A program made the position numbers and the translations under genes. From positions 21,032,771 to 21,096,770 of the forward strand of contig NC_012878.2 in the NCBI RefSeq assembly GCF_000003195.3: a stretch of 64,000 bases of DNA, given 5' to 3'. Below, one piece after another: positions 1 through 9,863 of this stretch (within the stretch, counting starts at the first letter, position 1; each line of letters begins with the position of its first letter). This DNA is from Sorghum bicolor. Lineage: Eukaryota; Streptophyta; Magnoliopsida; Poales; Poaceae. The notes under the pieces are model-generated. The model was not told where the DNA came from. It saw only the letters and a program-made list of their open reading frames with translations, and did not search any database.

Positions 1-693
1 CGAGGCTTCCGTACCGGCATGGCCTCGAGCCATCCCGTCTTGATAGCCTGATGATGATTACGCGTGCCCCTGCATTCTGCTCTGCGCGCCGTCTTGTGTT
101 GGTTCAACGGTCGCACGCTTGTACGGTATGGCGGCAGATCCGGCGGGGTGGTTGTGGTGTTGTCAGTCGACGCCAAACTCGTCCCCAGGATGGAACTCTG
201 TTCGGTCGAGGGTCAGACGCCGTGTAATGTACCGATATCCGGAGCGCTGACCTTGGATGTCTCGAGGGGGTCCCGATTAGACGTCCCATCCTCGTTTCCT
301 GCGTCCTGACACGCCCTGGATTGTTTGGTGGGGAAGGCTGCAAAAACAACGATGGGACGGGTGCCTGTTTCCTATCACACTTCCCGTGGTCAGTGTGTTA
401 GGTGGGAAAATGGCAGGTGCATTAAATGCCCTGGCTCTCGTGCGCGCGTCAGGCGGCGGACAACGTCCTTGCGCTCGACGCTTCCCGATTCGCTCGAGCC
501 CATTTCCGTATTCGACGGTAGCCAGCGCTCGACCCTTGATCGGTTCGCTTGACGCTATTTCCGTCTTCGAGGCTGTGGACGTCGATGGCTGCGTATATGT
601 ACATCCAGAGCGTCGAGTCGAGGGTCGCGTCCTGCGTACGGATAGTCTTGTTACGTCCATCGGTGAGGGTACCCCTTATTGATACCCTCGACA
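1..693 (-). mobile_element. Partial LTR of a Tat-type gypsy element, inserted in Element 1 gag
   Basis: The reverse complement of this stretch matches the first two-thirds of the LTR at 59769-60800. Both begin TGTCGAGGGTATC and both contain the segment near GGATCGTACAAGCGTGCATC. The LTR start (TG) is at 693 and the sequence runs leftwards out of the window, so it may be a solo LTR or the 5' LTR of a whole element. Immediately to the right, at 698-700, gag sequence of Element 1 begins, so this LTR landed in that gag. A candidate 5-bp target duplication is CTCCC at 694-698; its partner is outside the window. Confidence 0.85.
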
Positions 694-1376
694 CTCCCAC
701 TGAACCTGGCTGACACGGCCAGAGCATGGCTCGAGCACCTCCCTGAGCGCATGATCCACGACTAGGCCGACCTGGTCAAGATCTTCATTGGGAACTTCTA
801 GGGCACATATGTGCGCCCTGGGAACTCCTGGGACCTCAGGAGCTGCCGGTAGAAGCCTGATGAGTCCCTCTGAGACTTCATCAGGCGATTCTCCAAGCAG
901 TGCACCGAGCTCCCCAACATCACGGACTCCGACGTCATCGGAGCCTTCATCTCTAGTACCACCTGCAAGGAACTGGTACACGAGCTCGGTCGCAAGACCC
1001 CCACAAGCACCAGCCAGCTGCTCGACATCACCACCAACTTTGCCTCAGGCGAAGAGGCAGTTGGTGCCATTTTCTCCGACGGCACTGCCAAGGGGAAACA
1101 TGAGGCCGAGGCCACCGAAGCCTCGGGCTCACGCGACCCCAAGAAGAAGAAAAAGGGTCGCAAGGGGAAGCAGGGTTAGTCGGACGACAACCTAGTCGCC
1201 GCGGCAGATCGCAAGAACCCCAAACGGGCTCCTGCTGGCCCCAGTCTCTTCGACGAGATGTTGAAGAAGTCGTGCCCCTATCACAGGGGACCAACTAAGC
1301 ACACCCTTGAGGAGTGCACAGTCCTGCGCCGGTACTACACCGACATCATAGCCAAGGAGGGCGCTGAAGAGCCCCC
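694..1376 (+). pseudogene. gag: Element 1 gag remnant
   Basis: Gag is the capsid/nucleocapsid polyprotein that packages element RNA in cytoplasmic particles. The frame starting at 700 reads LADTARAWLEHL, matching the capsid region of the Element 5 gag (about 62488-62880), and continues through the same landmarks (RPGNSWDL, SKQCTELP, SGEEAVGA). Then come a lysine-rich stretch and a zinc-knuckle-like C-x2-H-x5-H-x4-C motif near 1274-1318. The frame has stops at 763 (TAG), 799 (TAG), 850 (TAG), 871 (TGA) and 1177 (TAG), and a frame change near 1365-1377. The N-terminal part is separated by the LTR insertion at 1-693. Non-functional. Confidence 0.8.
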
Positions 1377-2212
1377 AAGGGCGATGACCCTCAGGGGGAA
1401 GGCTTCCCCAAGGTCAAGAACTGCCTCTTGATCTTTGGGGGACTTGCAGCTCGCCTCACCGCGAGCCAAAGGAAGCATGAACTCCGAGAAGTTTGCGCAG
1501 TCAGCACAGCCATGCCCTCATACCTCAAGTGGTCTGAGAGCGCGATCACTTTCGACCGACAGGATCACCCAGAATTGATCCCCAATCCTAGGAGTTATCC
1601 TCTTATCGTCGACCCCATCATCGCCGAGACCCGTCTCACCAAGGTGCTGATGGATGGAGGCAGGGGCCTCAACATCCTTTATGCCGAGACTTTGGCCCTC
1701 ATGGGGATCAGTATGTCTCGGATGAGGAACGACACATCACCATTCCACGGAGTGGTGCCAGGACATCGCGCCCACCCTCTCGGGCAGATCGACCTGCCCG
1801 TCTGCTTCGGGACCCCGACAAATTCAGACAGGAGGTTCTCACTTTTGACGTGGTTGGGTTCCTAGGAACCTACCACGCGATCCTGGGACGACCATACTAC
1901 GCCAAGTTCATGGCCGTCCTCAACTACACCTACCTCAAGCTCAAGATGCCAGGGCCAAATGGCATCATCACCATCAGCACGACCAGCCAGCACGCCTATC
2001 AGTGCGATGTCAAGTGCATCGAGCATACCGAGGCTCTGGCCGAGTCTCTGGCCATTCTCACCGGCCTCGGCGACGGCGACCAGGACATCCCCGACCCCAA
2101 GCGTCACGCCGGGAGCTTTGAACCGGCGGAGGAGACCAAGCTTGTCTTCCTCGACCCCGGGACCTCTGAGGGCATGGCGTTGAGGATCAGCTCCAGCCTC
2201 GACCCCAAATAG
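1377..2212 (+). pseudogene. Element 1 protease region
   Basis: Aspartic protease that would cut the Gag-Pol polyprotein. In the frame from 1377 I see the lead-in NCLLIFGG, then the active-site region VLMDGG at about 1646-1663. The family usually has GGSSLN after the aspartate, as Element 5 does; here it is GGRGLN, so the conserved serines are altered. The frame changes again near 1850, where VGFLGTYHAILGRPYYAKF continues the protease C-terminal part and the linker to RT. This second frame runs to a TAG at 2210-2212, where the context PK*EAV suggests a former CAG codon. Confidence 0.75.
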
Positions 2213-3637
2213 GAAGCAGTGCTCGTCGACTTTCTCCGCGCGAATGCCGATATATTTGCGTGGAGTCCCTCGGACATGCCTGGCATACCGAGGGAAGTCG
2301 CCGAGCACTCCTTGGACATCCGAGCCGGCTCCAAGCCCGTGAAGCAGCGCCTGCGCCGATTCGATGAGGAGAAGCGCCGGGCCATCGGGGAGGAGATCCA
2401 CAAGCTGCTGGCGGCCGGATTCATCAAGGAGGTATTCCATCCCAAGTGGTTAGCTAACCCTGTACTAGTTAAAAAGAAAAATGGGAAGTGGAGGATGTGT
2501 GTAGACTATACTAGTTTAAATAAAGCATGTCCTAAGAACCCCTTTCCATTGCCTCGTATTGATCAGATAGTTGACTCTACTGCGGGATGTGAAATTTTAT
2601 CTTTTCTTGATGCTTATTCCGGCTACCACCAAATCAAGATGAAAGAATCCGACCAGCTTGCGACTTCTTTCATCACCCCTTTTGGAATGTTTTGCTACGT
2701 AACCATGCCTTTCGGTCTTAAGAACGCGGGGGCTAGATACCAGCGATGCATGCTCCAGGTCTTCGGGGACCTCATAGGGGAGACGGTAGAAGCTTACGTA
2801 GACGACATCGTTGTCAAATCTAGGAAGGCAAGCGGCTTGGTGGCCGACCTGGAGGAAACATTTCGATGCCTCAGGGCGAAAGGAATCAGACTCAACCCCG
2901 AAAAATGCGTTTTTGGAGTCCCCCAAGGCATGCTCCTCGGGTTCATTGTGTCTGAGCGAGGGATCGAGGCCAATCCTAAAAATGTCTCGGCCATCGCAAA
3001 CATGGGCCCAATTTGTAACCTAAAGGGAGTACAAAGGGTCATGGAGTGTCTAGCTTCCCTAAGTTGTTTCATCTCCAGTCTCGAGGAGAAAGGACTACCT
3101 CTGTATAGGTTACTTAGAAAATCCAAGCACTTTTCCTGGACTCCTGAGGCCTAGGAAGCCATTGACAAGCTCAAGGCTCAGCTCACCAATCCTCCCATTC
3201 TGGTACCTCCCGCCGAGAGAGAACCATTGTTCCTCTATGTCGCAGCCACCGATCAGGTGGCCAGCACAGCTATCGTGGTCGAAAGAAAGGAAGAAGGGCA
3301 CGCCCTGCCGGTCCAAAGACTGGTGTACTTCATCAGTGAAGTACTGTCCGACACAAAGACCCGATACCCCCAAATCCAAAAGCTACTCTACGCGGTAGTC
3401 TTGACCCGATGCAAACTCCACCATTTCTTTGAGTCTCATCCAGTCTCGGTGGTGTCATCTTTCCCTCTGGGGGAAGTGATTCAGAACCGTGAGGCCAATG
3501 GCAGAATTGCCAAGTGGGCCATAGAGTTTATGGGTGACGGGATCACCTATGAGCCTCGAAAAGCTATAAAATCCCAAGTCCTAGCGGATTTTGTGGCTGA
3601 GTGGACAGGGACCCAACTCCCTCCACCACAAATCTAG
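2213..3637 (+). pseudogene. pol: Element 1 reverse transcriptase and first RNase H
   Basis: RT copies element RNA into DNA; RNase H removes the RNA strand. A single frame runs from 2213 to 3637, broken only by TAG at 3152-3154. RT landmarks are GKWRMCVDYTSLNKACPK (about 2484-2537), PLPRIDQIVD, SFLDAYSGYHQIKM, MPFGLKNAGARYQ, and the catalytic AYVDD at about 2793-2807. RNase H follows from about 3160 (LFLYVAATD), including [20 protein letters not shown] and ending near [10 protein letters not shown]. The first RNase H lacks the usual catalytic aspartate pattern, which is common in Tat elements that carry a second RNase H. The RT core reads as well preserved compared with gag. Confidence 0.88.
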
Positions 3638-4130
3638 CACGAGTGCTGGACCTTGTACTTCGATGGGTCTTTGATGAAAACCGGGGCCGGTGCTGGCCTC
3701 GTCTTCATCTCACCCCTCGGTTTAAGGATGCGATATGCCATCTGACTCCACTTCCACACCTCAAACAATGCGGCGGAGTACGAGGCCCTCGTCAATGGCG
3801 TCCACAACGCGATCGAGCTTGGGATCAAACGGCTTGACGTCCGAGGCGACTCTAGACTCATCATCGACCAAGTCATGAAAGAGTCTAGCTGCCACGATCC
3901 TAAGATGGACGCATACTGCAAAGCAGTCCGGCGCCTGGAGGAAAGGTTTGACGGCCTCGAACTTAACCACGTGTTAAGGAAATACAACGAGGCCGCTGAC
4001 GCGCTTGCCAAGATGGCATCCGAACGGGCCACGGTCCCCCCGGATGTTTTCGTCAGCGACCTCTACAAGCCTTCTGTCGACTACAAGGACGACGGGAGCT
4101 CGAATGAACCCCAAGCGACCCGGACCCCGA
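3638..4130 (+). pseudogene. Element 1 second (archaic-type) RNase H
   Basis: A separate RNase H domain between the first RNase H and integrase, the hallmark of the Tat lineage. In the same frame as the RT it reads WTLYFDGS near 3648-3671, then NNAAEYEAL, DVRGDSRLIIDQV and NEAADALAKMAS (near 3986-4021). The four expected acidic catalytic residues (D in FDGS, E in AAEYE, D in GDSR, D in ADAL) are all present. A TGA at 3743-3745 sits where an arginine codon is expected (MRYAI*LHF), consistent with CGA to TGA. The frame changes near 4120 before the integrase. Confidence 0.82.
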
Positions 4131-5446
4131 ACCCGAGGTCTCCACCGCTCAGGAGCAGGAGGCCATGGACATCGAATCTGAGCCCCCTGCACCTGACGAC
4201 TCGCCAGACTGGTGCTACCCCTTGCTCCAATGCCTCGTCGACGGCACTCTGCCCTCAGATCAGGCTGAGGCACAGCGTGTGTCTCGTCGTGCCAAGACTT
4301 TCGCCCTTCTCGACGAAGAGATGTACAAGCGCAGCCCCTCAGGTATCCTTATGCGCTGCATCCCACGACGGGAGGGGATCAAGCTCCTGGAAGACATACA
4401 CTCGGGGGCTTGTGGCCACCACGCCGTGCCTCAAACGCTAGTAGGAAATGCCTTCCGACAGGGCTTCTACTGGCCCACTGCCGTGGCCGACGACACGGAG
4501 ATCGTGCGGACCTGTGAGGGATGCCAGTTTTACGCTCGGCAGATTCATCTCCCTGCTCAGGCTCTGCAGACGATTCCAATCACCTGGCTCTTTGCTGTTT
4601 GGGGTCTCGACCTCGTCGGGCCTCTGCAAAAGGCACCCGGGGGCTTCACCCACTTGCTTGTCACAATCGACAAGTTCTCCAAGTGGATTGAGGTCCGACC
4701 CATCACAAGGATCAAGGCCGAACAAGCAGTGCTGTTCTTCATCGATATTATCCACCGATTTGGAGTGCCCAACTCCATAATCACCGATAACGGCACGCAG
4801 TTCACCGGGCGGAAATTCTTGGAGTTCTGCGACAGACACCTCATACGTGTGGACTGGGCTGCAGTAGCTCACCCAAAGACCAATGGTCAGGTGCAGCGTG
4901 CCAATGGCATGATCCTCCAAGGTCTGAAGCCTAGGATTTTCAACCGGTTGAACAAGTTCGGAAAAAGGTGGCTCAAAGAGCTACCGGTTGTGATCTGGAG
5001 TCTAAGAACTTCTCGAAAGCCGAGCCACGGGCTTCACCCCGTTCTTTATGGTCTATGGGTCGGAAGCCGTCCGCTCCACGGATCTAGAGTATGAGTCTCC
5101 AAGGGTACAAGCCTACGACGAAAATAGCTACAAGACATTCAAAGAAGACGCACTAGACTAGCTGGACGAAGTCAGAGATTTAGCCCTCCTACACTCCGCT
5201 AAGTACCAGCAGGCCCTCCGCCGATACCACGCGCGATGAGTCTGAGGCCGAGCCTTTCAAGTTGGCGACTTGGTGCTGAGGCTCCGACAGAGCAACAATG
5301 GTCGTCATAAATTCACGCCCCCCTGGGAAGGACCCTTCGTCATCGCCGAAGTTCTCCGACCCGGCACCTACAAGCTCGCCAACGAAGCAGGGGAAGTCTT
5401 CAAGAACGCATGGAACATAGAACAGCTACGTCGCTTCTACCCTTAG
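4131..5446 (+). pseudogene. Element 1 integrase
   Basis: Integrase inserts the cDNA into the chromosome. In the frame containing 4165 I see the zinc-binding HHCC region (HSGACGHH and CEGC, about 4398-4530), the core with GLDLVGPL (first D), ITDNGTQF (second D) and HPKTNGQVQRANG. The last motif normally has glutamate as the third catalytic residue; here codon 4894-4896 is CAG (glutamine). After a frame change near 5020-5090 the C-terminal part continues (FFMVYGSEAV, GDLVLRLR, FTPPWEGPF, IEQLRRFYP) to TAG at 5444-5446. It has in-frame stops at 5159 (TAG), 5237 (TGA) and 5243 (TGA). Catalytically dead on two counts. Confidence 0.85.
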
Positions 5447-5813
5447 AATTTTGTAAAGATATCCATTTGTTCATCACCTTGAAAGAATAAAAGAAAGTTT
5501 AAACTATATGATCATTTCCTTTTAGAAAGTGAGCCTCAGATCTGCCTTGCAGAATCCGAGCCTCCCTCGAGGGCTACACGGGTGGAACCCCCTGTGGCAA
5601 CTCCGAATCTTTTTTCTCTTTTCGCATGAGTCAAAACACCACGACCCAGTGCCTTTCCTTCATTTCTTAAAAGGGTTTAAGAAACCGCAGATCCATCCCC
5701 TAAACCTTAAGGCATGAGAAGGAAATCTTAATGGGGAACAATCACATAAACATTCATGTTTTATATATACAATACAAGGCCCACTGGCCTTTGCCATTTA
5801 CAAAAAGAGAAAA
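5447..5813. other. Element 1 spacer between pol and the antisense gene
   Basis: No coding sequence recognised. It lies between the end of plus-strand integrase and the 3' end of the minus-strand antisense gene, so the two genes would converge here. An ORF at 5529-5717 on the plus strand shows no recognisable motif and I treat it as chance. Confidence 0.5.
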
Positions 5814-8800
5814 CTAACTTAAGGGCCTCATTGCCCTGCCTGCGCAGGCCCCTGCGCGCTGAGGCAGGGGAAGCTCCACCTCGGCATCGAAGAAGGTAGC
5901 CAGAGCATCTCTTGGGGCATCCGCAACGTATTCAAGTTTTTGCACCTCCTCCTGGGCCTCCATCTCATCTTCAGGGAGGACATAGCCCTCACAGACTGCC
6001 GCAAATGAATACCGACGTAGTGAGAGCTTACCACCGCCAGGGCTTTCTTCACCCCGTCGTGGAGCGCCTCCCTTAGCCTTTCCTCGAGCCGGGAGTAAAG
6101 AGCATCGACTCGACTCCGCAGCGACGACCCCGATGCTGACACCCCGAGCCCCTCGCACGGCGAGGTGACCACGGCTTCTAGAGCCGAGCGGTCCGCGACC
6201 TCGGCATCAAGGGACCTCTGCAAGGCATTTGGCGGTAGAGGTAGCCTCGGCCATCCTCTTCTCCGACTCTGTTAAAAAACAGAACGGAAAAGACACAAAA
6301 GTTAGGAAAATCAATTCAAAAATAAAAAGGGCTAAGGAAAAAGACACGATTTTTACCCTTGGCCTGCTTCTCGTTCTCCACCGAGCTCCGGTGCCAACGG
6401 ACCACCTCGCTCTGAGCTGCGGAGAGGTCGGCCTGGGCTTAGTTTAGGGCAAGGTCCTTCTCGGCAAGCAGAGCCTCTAGCCGAGCGACCTCGCCCTTGT
6501 ACCCCTCAGCAGCCGCCCTCTGCTTTTCGGATTAGTGGGTAAGGCAGCCGACCCTCTTGTCTAGGGGGGCAACCTTTTCCCGGGCCTCCCGAGCCTCAGT
6601 CGCGAGGGCCGTGCATTTTCGCCGAAGCTCGGCAGAGATCTCGCATTGCTTCGCAAGCTCCCCCTCAGCCGCCTCCTTAGCAGCCCTCTCATTTTTGCGG
6701 GTCGCCCAGGCGTCTCTTTCCCTACGGAGGAAAACTGACTTCTCCTGGGATGTAGCCTTGAGCGCCTACAAAATCAGAAGTTGCACAGGGAGTCAGTACT
6801 GCAAAATAGAACAAAAAACACCTCATGACATGGGAAGAAGCCTCACCTGGGCCAACTTGTACATGTCTTGGCTAACGAGCTCAGATGCTCGGTTGATAGC
6901 CTCGACACTGGCACGCCCGCACGCGTCCAGACCCTGCCAGAGGTAAACCTCTGACGGATCATCCAGAACAAATCTGGCCCCTCCCTCTGCGTCGTCGAGG
7001 TTGGGCCAGAATACGGGGCTCTTACCCCACGAGGCGTCGCCTTCTCCTCCCGCTGCGGGAGCCTCGGGACGGGCGGGGCCCTTCCCGTGAAGACCCCCAA
7101 GGGGCGATGACGTTGGACGCCACGATGGCTTGGCTCTCCTCGATCTGCACGGGCCGAGCACCGCCCCCCAAATCAACATCCCCTAGAGGAGCAATAGCCC
7201 CGAGGGCCACGACCATCTCTTCCGGCTCTTGCGGCCTCGGCGTCCCCATCTCCTGCCCCTCTCCTTCCCGACGGGGCTCCCCCTCCTCGCGGCTCAAAGG
7301 GGGCGGCGACTTTGGCCTCGCCGACCCAGGAGTCGACTGCACCCCCCTCTTTACGGCCTTCAGAGGGGCTAGCGCCACGGAAGCCGCTTTGTGCTTCCGG
7401 CTGAAGAAATAACACAACTCAGAAGAAAGAGAAAAACAAAAAATCAATAGAAAGGTCAGTAATCCTATACGTACCTCGCTCGGGGGGGCAGTCTTCTTCT
7501 GGGAGCATGGAGCTCCTTGAGCGCCTCCCGAAGCGCCAGGGGCCGTTAGCTGGACCCCCGTATCGCTAGCGGATGGCGCAGGGGCATCGACGGTGGTCTC
7601 GGCCTGCGATCCCTCCACCGAGCCGCCCGCTTCTGCCCCGAACATCGGGCGGGGCTCGGCCAGGCTCTGTGGCGCCACCGGTTGTGGGGGCACCTCGGAT
7701 CCACCCCCTGACACCTTCTCCCCCTCCTAGGGACCCGCGGGGACCGAGCCCTCTCGCGGGGCGCCGTCCTCGTCATCTGCAACAATGTGGGGGACGGTCT
7801 GGCCGCCCCCCGGTGCTTGGGACCCCTCGAGGGCCTCTGAACCCCCTCGGGCCCTCGACCCCTCTGGGGCCTCAATCCCCCCACCCACTGTGGGGATCAC
7901 GTCGTCCTCCTCCGCCAGCTCGTCGAGCCAGTGCGCGTTGTCTACTCCACCCTCTATCTCCGAGACTGATGTCTCAGGAGAATCGGGCGGAGGGACTCCC
8001 GCCTTCTCGGCCTCGTGGCGGTTCTTGGCGGAGATCTCTCGGCGCTGCGCCTTCCTCGCAGCCTTCGCCTTCTTGTCCTCTTTTATCTTCTTTTGCTCCT
8101 CGTTCCGGGCTCGATTCTTGGCCCGGATATCCTTGTCCTCAGGGACAGGGGGCAGGGAGTCCTTGACAATCCCTATCCCCTACAAAACAAGCAGCAATCA
8201 GGATTAAGGCAGGGAGAAAAAGGAATAAGCGCAAAAATCAAAAAAGGGTGGCGCCTTACCAAAGAAATATAACCCTTTTCAGGGCGCATTGGCACCACCT
8301 AGGAGTTCTTCAAATCCGGGTGCGTATTCTTGGAGATTTGGGCGGCTATGTCCGATGCCGACGCCGGCTCCTCCAACATTCTCGTCCCGACCCAAGGGAC
8401 ATCCCGGGTCATCTCAAGCATAAATGCCCACCGCTGCGCGAGAGGGAACAAGCTCCTCTTATGGAACGCCGTCGCCACCGTGGCCGCGGTGACCCTGGCC
8501 TGGCGCAGCTTCTCGAGCCCCACGAGAAGAGGCCCAAGCTTCTTTTGCTCTTCCGTAGGGGCACCCCCACGCCCGCTTCGCGGAGCACTCCGTCACCTTC
8601 TTCCCAGTATACGCTGGGAGCAGCCCGCCGTCGTTCCAGAGGTAGAACCACCCGTTCTGTCACCCCCGGTTCGATGAGGGCATGGAGCTCTAGATATACT
8701 GGCTGGCTCGCTATTGGCGGAGCTGCAGCGTGCAACCACCGACCCATAGGGGGATTTTCTCCCCTCCCTCGTAGAGGGCGGACATATCCGCCTTGAAGAG

Positions 8801-9151
8801 GTGAAGCCAAAGGTTCCAGTGGGGAGGAATCCCCAGGAATCCCTCGCACACTGTGGCGAAGACGGCCGCCTGCATCACCGAGTTGGGGTTGAGGTTGTGC
8901 AGCTCCACCTCGTAATAATGCAGAATTGCCCGGATGAGACGACCGGCCGGAGTCTCGAACCCCCGGTCTAAGAACGACAGGAAGCAAACCACATTGCCCG
9001 GAGGCGGGTTTGGCTCCCTGTCATTCGCCGAGGGGGCGATCCACTCCGGTGACCCGGCATTTGTGATGGGGCGGAGGATTCCGGCCTTCACGCGCGCCTC
9101 CAGCGCGGACCTGGTAACATTGCTGGGCGGCCACACATCGTCGCCGGCCAT
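5814..9151 (-). pseudogene. Element 1 antisense gene (putative gypsy-type transposon domain plus coiled coil)
   Basis: Minus-strand gene downstream of pol, a known accessory of many grass Tat elements; the N-terminal domain resembles the plant 'putative gypsy type transposon' family (PF04195 from memory). Its function is unknown. It starts at ATG 9151 (MAGDDVWPP). Exon 1 includes PPPGNVVCFLSFLDRGFETP, PPHWNLWLHLF and GWFYLWND. Candidate splice sites give exons of about 9151-8260, 8179-7475, 7400-6847, 6765-6357 and 6268-5814, each bounded by GT and AG on the minus strand. Exon 2 is Lys/Arg/Glu-rich; exons 3-5 carry the conserved RKHKAAS and ARFVLDD segments, a long alanine/glutamate-rich coiled coil, and SLRSRVDALYSRLEERLREALHDGVKKALAV in two pieces. 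TAG at 7728-7730 and frame changes near 6225 and 6000 break it. Confidence 0.65.
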
Positions 9152-9858
9152 GGCTTTGTGTGGAGTGTGGCGTTCGCGCGGCGTAAGTAGAGAAGATGGC
9201 AGCAAGAGAAAGGGCAGGAGGCAAGAGCTTTTTTGCGCAGGAGCAGGAGGAAAGAAACCAGATCTCCTGCGGTCGTTTTTATAGAGGTAGCGCACCACGG
9301 CCACACCGCCTGCACGCAAGATCAAGGGGGAAAAAGAGCAACCGTCACCAGCTTCCCACCAGGTGAAAAATTCGAAGCGCCCACTCCCTCCGATTCTCAC
9401 GCCCACCGCACGCGCGCACTAATTTCGCACGTGAAACGTCCCGTCCGGTCAGGGTACAACGGCACGACCGTTCCAACTCTCCATGCGCCGCGCCTCCAAA
9501 GGAGCGCCCTGAAAAGATATGTCAGGGCGGTTCCTTCCAGGGCAAGAGGCGCTCGACCCCCTAGTGACCAAAGTCGCAGTGCGGTCTCCGTCGGGCGCAG
9601 TCTCCCGTCTCGCCCGTCCCCTTACTGACCCCGAGCAAAAATCGCAAGGCGGTTTCCGTCGGGCGCGGATTCCATCCTGTCCGACCCCAATACTACAAAC
9701 AAATCTAAAAAGCCTCCCGAGACAAAAATCCCTAGGCCATGGCCACCTACGTTCCAGAGGTTGCGAGACTGACCTGCAAAACAGGTTCGAACAGTCGCCT
9801 CAGGATGACAGAGTGAGGGATGACTGAAGATGAGCACAATAGAGGCCATGGTCCGAAC
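9152..9858. other. Element 1 internal region upstream of the antisense gene
   Basis: Lies 5' of the antisense ATG on the minus strand, so it may hold that gene's promoter or 5' leader. On the minus strand a TATA-like TATAAAAACGACC reads leftwards from about 9284 (plus-strand ggtcgtttttata at 9270-9283), about 125 bases ahead of the ATG, which would suit a promoter. The rest (9400-9858) is GC-rich with the repeated phrase TCCGTCGGGCGC at about 9587 and 9656. I see no coding sequence. Confidence 0.5.
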
Positions 9859-9863
9859 CCCTC
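9859..9863. repeat. Target-site duplication of Element 2, left copy
   Basis: CCCTC directly before the LTR start at 9864 is identical to 24006-24010 directly after the LTR end at 24005. A perfect 5-bp duplication is what Ty3/gypsy integrase makes, and it fixes both ends of Element 2. Confidence 0.92.

Noticed and set aside
1862..2440. 192-codon minus-strand ORF over Element 1 protease and RT
   Set aside because: Antisense shadow of the real pol frame, which carries the RT motifs.
7573..8166. 197-codon proline/arginine-rich plus-strand ORF
   Set aside because: It is the reverse shadow of exon 2 of the antisense gene.
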